Below the pieces are notes generated by a model that was given only the letters and a program-made list of their open reading frames with translations, ran no database searches and was not told the origin of the DNA. The position numbers were made by a program, and so were the translations under genes. This document shows, piece after piece, positions 59,880-64,000 of a stretch of DNA of 64,000 nucleotides. Location: the NCBI RefSeq assembly GCF_900188165.1, contig NZ_FZOS01000001.1, forward strand, positions 310,001 through 374,000, written 5' to 3'. The stretch is from Edaphosphingomonas laterariae. Its GTDB lineage: Bacteria > Pseudomonadota > Alphaproteobacteria > Sphingomonadales > Sphingomonadaceae. Each line of letters starts with the position of its first letter. The stretch's first letter is position 1.

Positions 59880-62266
59880 AGCTTCACCGCATTCAGCCGC
59901 AAGGCATTGGCGACAACGGCGAAGGACGAAAGCGCCATCGCCGCGCCAGCGAACATCGGCGACAGCAATATGCCTGCGACCGGATAGAGCACACCCGCCG
60001 CCACCGGCACGCCAATCCCGTTGAACAGGAAGGAGAAGAACAGGTTCTGGCGGATATTGCCCATCGTCGCATGCGCCAGCTTCCGCGCCCGCACGATCGC
60101 CGCAAGTTCACCGCGCGTCAGCGTGATCCCCGCGCTTTCGATGGCAACGTCGGTGCCCGTGCCCATCGCCAGGCCAACATCGGCGGCCGCCAGCGCGGGT
60201 GCGTCGTTGATGCCATCGCCAGCCATCGCCACCTTGGCGCCCTGCGCCTTCAGTTCGCCGACGATCCGGGCCTTGTCCTCGGGGCGCAGGTCGGCGCGGA
60301 TCTCATCCAGCCCGCCGACCGCACGGGCAACGGCTTCGGCCGTCGTGCGGTTGTCGCCGGTCAGCATCACGATGCGCAGCCCTTCCGCCTTCAGCGCCGC
60401 GATCGCCTCGCTGGCCGAAGCCCGCACCGGATCGGCCACCGCCAGAAGGCCGGCCAGCGAACCATCGACCGCGACCAGCATCACGCCAGCACCATCCTTG
60501 CGCAGCGCCTCCGCCCGGCCATCCAGCGGCGCCGGATCCGCACCCACGCTCCGCATCTGGACGGCATTGCCGATCGCCACCCGCCGCCCGTCGACGTTCG
60601 CGGTAACACCAGCGCCCGTCTGTGATTCGAAGCCTTCCGCCTTCGCCACGGCAAGTTTGCGTTCGCCCGCCGCGACAACGATCGCGTGCGCCAGCGGATG
60701 TTCCGATCCGGCCTCCACGGCCGCCGCCAGCGCCAGCAACTCGCCCTCGGCCATGCCGCCGATCGTCTCCACCGCGATCAGCGCGGGCTTGCCTTCGGTC
60801 AGCGTGCCGGTCTTGTCGATCACCAGCGTGTCCACCGTTTCGAACGCCTGCAACGCCTCGGCATTCTTGACGAGCACGCCGGCCCGCGCGCCGCGCCCGG
60901 TGCCCACCATCACCGACATCGGGGTCGCCAGCCCCAGCGCACAGGGGCAGGCGATCACCAGCACGGCGATCGCATTCAAAAGCGCGTGGCCGAAACGCGG
61001 TTCGGGGCCGACGAAGTTCCAGACGATGAAGGTGATGACCGCGATCGCCACGACCAGCGGCACGAACCAGCCTGCCACGCGATCCGCCACCGCCTGGATC
61101 GGCGCGCGGCTGCGTTGGGCTTCGGCCACCATGCGCACGATGCGGGCAAGCATCGTGTCCGCGCCCACCGCGCGCGCCTCCATCACCAGGCTGCCGGTTC
61201 CGTTCACCGTCCCGGCGGTCAACGCATCGTCGGCCTGCTTGGCGATCGCGATCGGTTCACCGGTCAGCATGGATTCGTCGACGCTGGACCGGCCTTCGAT
61301 CACCACGCCATCCACCGGCACGGCTTCGCCCGGCCGCACGCGCAGCCGATCGCCAACCGCCACGGTGTCGAGCGACACCTCGCTCTCGCTGCCATCGGGG
61401 CCGATCCGTCGCGCCGTCTTGGGGGCAAGATCCATCAGCGCGCGGATCGCGCGGCCGGTGGCCGCACGGGCGCGCAGTTCGAGCACCTGGCCCAGCAGCA
61501 CCAGCGTCACCACGACGGCCGCCGCTTCATAATATACCGGCGCCATGCCGCCATGGGTGAGGAAGGTTTCGGGGAACAACCCCGGCGCCACCGTCGCCAC
61601 GACGCTATAGGCGAAGGCCGCGCCCACGCCGATCGCGATCAGGGTGAACATGTTGAGATGGCGGGTGACGATCGATCGCCAACCCCTTTCAAAGAAAGGC
61701 CATCCTGCCCACAGCACCACCGGCGCGCTCAGCGCAAATTGCACCCAGGGCGATGCCGCGGGCGGCACGAAATGCACGCCCAGCATGTCCGCGATCATCG
61801 ACACGAACAGCAAGGGCACGGTCAGCACCGCGCTCACCCACAGGCGGCGCGTGAAATCGACCAGTTCCGGGTTGGGCGCGTCGTCCAGCGACGGTTCCTC
61901 GGGCTCCAGCGCCATGCCGCAGATCGGGCATGTGCCCGGCCCTTCCTGCCGGATTTCGGGATGCATCGGGCAGGTCCAGATCGCACCCGGCGCCGCTTCC
62001 GGCACAATGCGCGGCCCATCGCCCAGATAGCGTTCGGGATCGGCTATGAACTTCGTCCGGCAACCCGCGCTGCAGAAATGATAATCCTTGCCGTCATGGG
62101 CCGCGTGATGCCCGGTCGTCGCCGGATCGACGGTCATGCCGCATACCGGATCGAGCACGGCCCCCGCCGGCGTCGCGGCGTCGCCACCACCCTTGTGGCC
62201 GCCACAGCAACCGCCGCCGCCATGGGCGCCCTCCTGTCCATGCCGATGCGCGCCGGACTGATTCAT
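59876..62266 (-). CDS. copA: Cu(I)-exporting P1B-type ATPase with YHS and metal-binding N-terminal domains
   Basis: A 796-residue copper exporter. The N-terminus is His/Gly/Cys-rich ([13 protein letters not shown]), followed by a YHS domain (about 37-80; [10 protein letters not shown] ... [12 protein letters not shown]) and a heavy-metal-binding domain (about 95-125; [19 protein letters not shown]). There is no classical CxxC HMA domain. The core has the membrane CPC motif [15 protein letters not shown], phosphorylation site [11 protein letters not shown] and [19 protein letters not shown]. Start ATG at 62266 ([10 protein letters not shown]), seven bases after aggag; ATG at 62272 and 62293 lack proper spacing. 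Promoter within the copD end. Confidence 0.96.
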   Translation of the reverse strand: MNQSGAHRHGQEGAHGGGGCCGGHKGGGDAATPAGAVLDPVCGMTVDPATTGHHAAHDGKDYHFCSAGCRTKFIADPERYLGDGPRIVPEAAPGAIWTCPMHPEIRQEGPGTCPICGMALEPEEPSLDDAPNPELVDFTRRLWVSAVLTVPLLFVSMIADMLGVHFVPPAASPWVQFALSAPVVLWAGWPFFERGWRSIVTRHLNMFTLIAIGVGAAFAYSVVATVAPGLFPETFLTHGGMAPVYYEAAAVVVTLVLLGQVLELRARAATGRAIRALMDLAPKTARRIGPDGSESEVSLDTVAVGDRLRVRPGEAVPVDGVVIEGRSSVDESMLTGEPIAIAKQADDALTAGTVNGTGSLVMEARAVGADTMLARIVRMVAEAQRSRAPIQAVADRVAGWFVPLVVAIAVITFIVWNFVGPEPRFGHALLNAIAVLVIACPCALGLATPMSVMVGTGRGARAGVLVKNAEALQAFETVDTLVIDKTGTLTEGKPALIAVETIGGMAEGELLALAAAVEAGSEHPLAHAIVVAAGERKLAVAKAEGFESQTGAGVTANVDGRRVAIGNAVQMRSVGADPAPLDGRAEALRKDGAGVMLVAVDGSLAGLLAVADPVRASASEAIAALKAEGLRIVMLTGDNRTTAEAVARAVGGLDEIRADLRPEDKARIVGELKAQGAKVAMAGDGINDAPALAAADVGLAMGTGTDVAIESAGITLTRGELAAIVRARKLAHATMGNIRQNLFFSFLFNGIGVPVAAGVLYPVAGILLSPMFAGAAMALSSFAVVANALRLNAVKL

Positions 62267-62290
62267 CGTCATTCTCCTTCCACGCGACAC

Positions 62291-62321
62291 CATCTAGGGT
62301 TTGACATCATGTCAGGGTCAA
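62291..62321 (-). promoter_or_regulatory. CueR-type promoter of copA-cueR
   Basis: On the coding strand: -35 TTGACC (62316-62321), perfect palindrome TGACAT-G-ATGTCA (62302-62314), and -10 CTAGAT or TAGATG (62291-62297), with an 18-19 bp spacer. An overlong spacer with a central dyad is the MerR-family activator form. The -35 element overlaps the copD stop codon. Confidence 0.75.
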
Positions 62322-63166
62322 GAGGCGGGAGAAAGCATCCCCAACCAGGCGACAAGCAACAGAATGGTGATGCCCAGCGCGGCCTCGACCGCGACGCTCA
62401 CGCGCAGTGCACCCGTGCGCCCGTCAGCGGCGAAGGCCGGCACCAACCGGAAGCGGTTGAGCGCCGCCAATCCCAGCATCGCCGCGAACAATGCCAGCTT
62501 GATCGTCATCAATCGACCGTAAAGCCCTTCGCCGGGGATCGGGGTGCCGCTCGGGCCAAGGATCGCCCAGCCGTTGATCAGCCCGGTGATCAGGATCAGG
62601 CCGACGATGATCGTCCCCAATCGCGCAAAGCCAGCCAAAGCATCGTAGGCCGCCACCCGCCCTCCTCCATCGCAGCTGCGCGCCCGCGCGAGGAACCATA
62701 GCAGCGTGGCGAGCGCGCCGATCCATAGCCCGGCGGCAAGCAGGTGAAGGATATCGGCGCCCAGGTGCAGCCAGCCCAGCGCGCCTTCGTTCATCACGCC
62801 ATGCCCGCCCCAGGCAAGGGTGGCCAGCGCGACAGCGCCCCACAGCGCGGTTCCGCGCGGCGATGGCCAGAACACCATCACGGCCAACGCGTTCATCCGC
62901 ACCAGCCAGGCCCAGCCGCCTGACGTGTCCGCCAGCAGGAAGCCGATCGTCGTCCGATCGACCTCCCCCAGCATTACGCCCGCCATCGACGCGGCCTGCG
63001 CCCACAAGCCCGATAGCGACAGCCCGGCCCCGGCGATCGCCAGCGCCATCACCGCCCCGCGCGCCAGCCGATGCCCATTCCACAGCGCGAACGCGCCAAG
63101 GCCGAACAACAACATCAGGTCCAGCCGGAGGCCGAAGCGCAGCGCGACGGTCAGGCCGTCGTCCAT
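62318..63166 (-). CDS. copD: Copper resistance protein CopD
   Basis: A 282-residue inner-membrane protein with seven or eight helices that, with CopC, handles copper across the membrane. Family marks: MLLFGLGAFALWNGHRLA, LHLGADILHLLAAGLWIGAL (His pair plus LAAGLWIG), LGTIIVGLILITGLINGW and GRLMTIKLALFAAMLGLAAL. Directly follows copC on the same strand (4-base gap), forming copC-copD. Confidence 0.92.
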   Translation of the reverse strand: MDDGLTVALRFGLRLDLMLLFGLGAFALWNGHRLARGAVMALAIAGAGLSLSGLWAQAASMAGVMLGEVDRTTIGFLLADTSGGWAWLVRMNALAVMVFWPSPRGTALWGAVALATLAWGGHGVMNEGALGWLHLGADILHLLAAGLWIGALATLLWFLARARSCDGGGRVAAYDALAGFARLGTIIVGLILITGLINGWAILGPSGTPIPGEGLYGRLMTIKLALFAAMLGLAALNRFRLVPAFAADGRTGALRVSVAVEAALGITILLLVAWLGMLSPAS

Positions 63167-63170
63167 CGGC

Positions 63171-63548
63171 TCATTTCACCGAAAAGACGTGGGTTCCGTT
63201 GATGCGGTGGGTGTCGGCCGAAACGACATGATAATCCACGCGATATGTGCCCACCGGCAACGGACGTGCCATCACGATCACCAATGACTTGCCGTCGGGG
63301 CCGACCGAGCTTTTGGCGCCAGACATCTTCATCGGTGGATGATCCTTCATCCCCGGCATGCCGGTCATCACCAGTTCGGCGCCCGAAAATTGCGGCGTCA
63401 GCTTTTCGGAAAAGTTCAGCACGATGCGCGTCGTCGGGGCGATCGCGGCGTTGGCGGCGGGCGCGGCCGAAACCAGCTTGGGGTGCGCCATCGCAGCCGG
63501 CGCCCAAACGGCTGCAGCCAAAGCGAAAATCGTCAATTTGCGGAACAT
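63171..63548 (-). CDS. copC: Periplasmic copper-binding protein CopC
   Basis: A 125-residue periplasmic protein. Signal peptide about 1-21 (ending AAMA), so the mature chain begins HPKLVSAAPA: the N-terminal His is the CopC copper ligand. The seven-stranded fold follows (APTTRIVLNFSEKLTPQFSG, MPGMKDHPPMKMSG Met-rich Cu(I) loop, PVGTYRVDYHVVSADTHRIN, GTHVFSV). First gene of copC-copD; the copA-cueR promoter follows within copD's end. Confidence 0.94.
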   Translation of the reverse strand: MFRKLTIFALAAAVWAPAAMAHPKLVSAAPAANAAIAPTTRIVLNFSEKLTPQFSGAELVMTGMPGMKDHPPMKMSGAKSSVGPDGKSLVIVMARPLPVGTYRVDYHVVSADTHRINGTHVFSVK

Positions 63549-63680
63549 CGGGCTCTCCTTGAAATCCGCCCTGAATACGCGCCCGCCGGCTTTACCCCTC
63601 ATTGCACGAGCGATCGGCCCTTCCCTCGCATCCGTGCGTTGATGTGTCGCCCCGCCCAATTGCACGAAAGCGTCGTCGCC

Positions 63681-64000
63681 ATGGATCGCATCTTCACCGC
63701 GCTCGCCCAGCGCATCGCCTTCTGGGCCGGCCAGCCATTCGCCTTTGCGATCGCGCTGCTCGCCATCCTCGCCTGGGCCGCGACGGGTCCGCTGTTCGGT
63801 TATTCCGACACCTGGCAGCTCATCGTCAACACGACGACGACGATCATCACCTTCCTGATGGTGTTCCTCATCCAGAACTCCCAGAACCGCGATGGGGCGG
63901 CGATCCAGGCCAAGCTCGATGAACTGATCCGCGCAACCAACACGGCGCGCAATCAGTTCATCGGTATCGAACATTTCACGGAAAGCGAACTCGAACAGGT
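63681..64000 (+). CDS. Low-affinity iron permease-like membrane protein (cut by window edge)
   Basis: First 106 codons of an inner-membrane protein; the gene runs off the right edge. It opens MDRIFTALAQRIAFWAGQPF, then a helix (about 18-40) and SDTWQLIVNTTTTIITFLMV with the segment FLIQNSQNRDGAAIQAKLDE. This matches the bacterial low-affinity iron permease (Fet4-like) family: the N-S-Q-N-R-D stretch is its hallmark. Divergent from copC across 132 bases. ATG at 63681 is preferred; the next in-frame upstream start (63642) adds unconserved residues. Confidence 0.85.
   Translation, partial: MDRIFTALAQRIAFWAGQPFAFAIALLAILAWAATGPLFGYSDTWQLIVNTTTTIITFLMVFLIQNSQNRDGAAIQAKLDELIRATNTARNQFIGIEHFTESELEQ

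Noticed and set aside
63602-63667. Direct repeat TTGCACGA at 63602 and 63660 as a copper or iron operator
   Set aside because: Two 8-base matches 58 bp apart, without dyad symmetry, are too weak to call.

Overview
The window is a GC-rich, densely coded chromosomal segment from an alphaproteobacterium, almost certainly a sphingomonad (order Sphingomonadales). I cannot fix the genus. Reasons: a 5-aminolevulinate synthase (Shemin-type heme synthesis), a PEPxxWA-type sorting tail, a long TonB-dependent receptor with a DIVVTG box, a DUF2336 protein, a System I cytochrome c maturation cluster, and short 'cccagcgaaggctgggatc'-type inverted repeats. There are no rRNA or tRNA genes, no CRISPR array, no prophage and no complete insertion sequence.

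Layout. 1-9.5 kb: partial glutathione S-transferase, topA, a membrane protein, an acetyltransferase, a basic conserved protein, a Gdx/SugE guanidinium exporter with a structured leader, dprA-plsY, murI and a sulfotransferase-like gene. 9.5-17.4 kb: a VOC protein, then a signalling-like group (a kinase-like protein with an intact ATPase domain but no phospho-acceptor His, a DUF2336 protein, a membrane protein with a nucleotidyltransferase-like front end, an Hpt-like protein also lacking its His), a 731-aa membrane coiled-coil protein and a methyltransferase. 17.4-21.4 kb: MATE exporter, acyl-CoA dehydrogenase and its LiuR-like MerR regulator. 21.4-28.3 kb: an orphan GspC-like protein, a Pro-Thr-stalked beta-helix lipoprotein, a TonB-dependent receptor, a JmjC/cupin-type oxygenase and a small conserved protein. 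28.3-37.7 kb: sulfatase, hemA, DUF5694, lipoprotein, rpiB-glyA-nrdR, a GIY-YIG domain joined in frame to a TrmJ-type methyltransferase, chorismate mutase and rpsD. 37.8-44 kb: secreted or exported peptidases, agmatine deiminase-like enzyme, and small accessory genes (some with less GC-rich codon use). 44-53 kb: ffh-rpsP-rimM, a GGDEF-EAL protein, a SnoaL-like protein, kup, and divergent lrp/ald. 52.9-57.7 kb: ccmC-D-E-F-G-H-I. 57.8-64 kb: EamA transporter, rnk, and a copper block copC-copD-copA-cueR with a low-affinity iron permease-like gene at the right edge.

The strongest lead is the 21.4-27.9 kb module. The orphan gspC has a near-consensus Pho box (two CTGTMAC heptamers 11 bp apart) 22 bp before its ATG. 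The lipoprotein-receptor promoter region carries a second Pho-box-like pair and a phased array of reversed heptamers. Strong hairpins separate the lipoprotein, receptor and oxygenase genes. This reads as a phosphate-starvation unit linking type II secretion to a surface lipoprotein and a TonB receptor. Other leads are the two signalling proteins without phospho-acceptor His, the repeat-flanked GIY-YIG/TrmJ fusion, and a guanidine-II-like hairpin ahead of the Gdx exporter. All assignments are by reading the sequence; no database or folding program was run.
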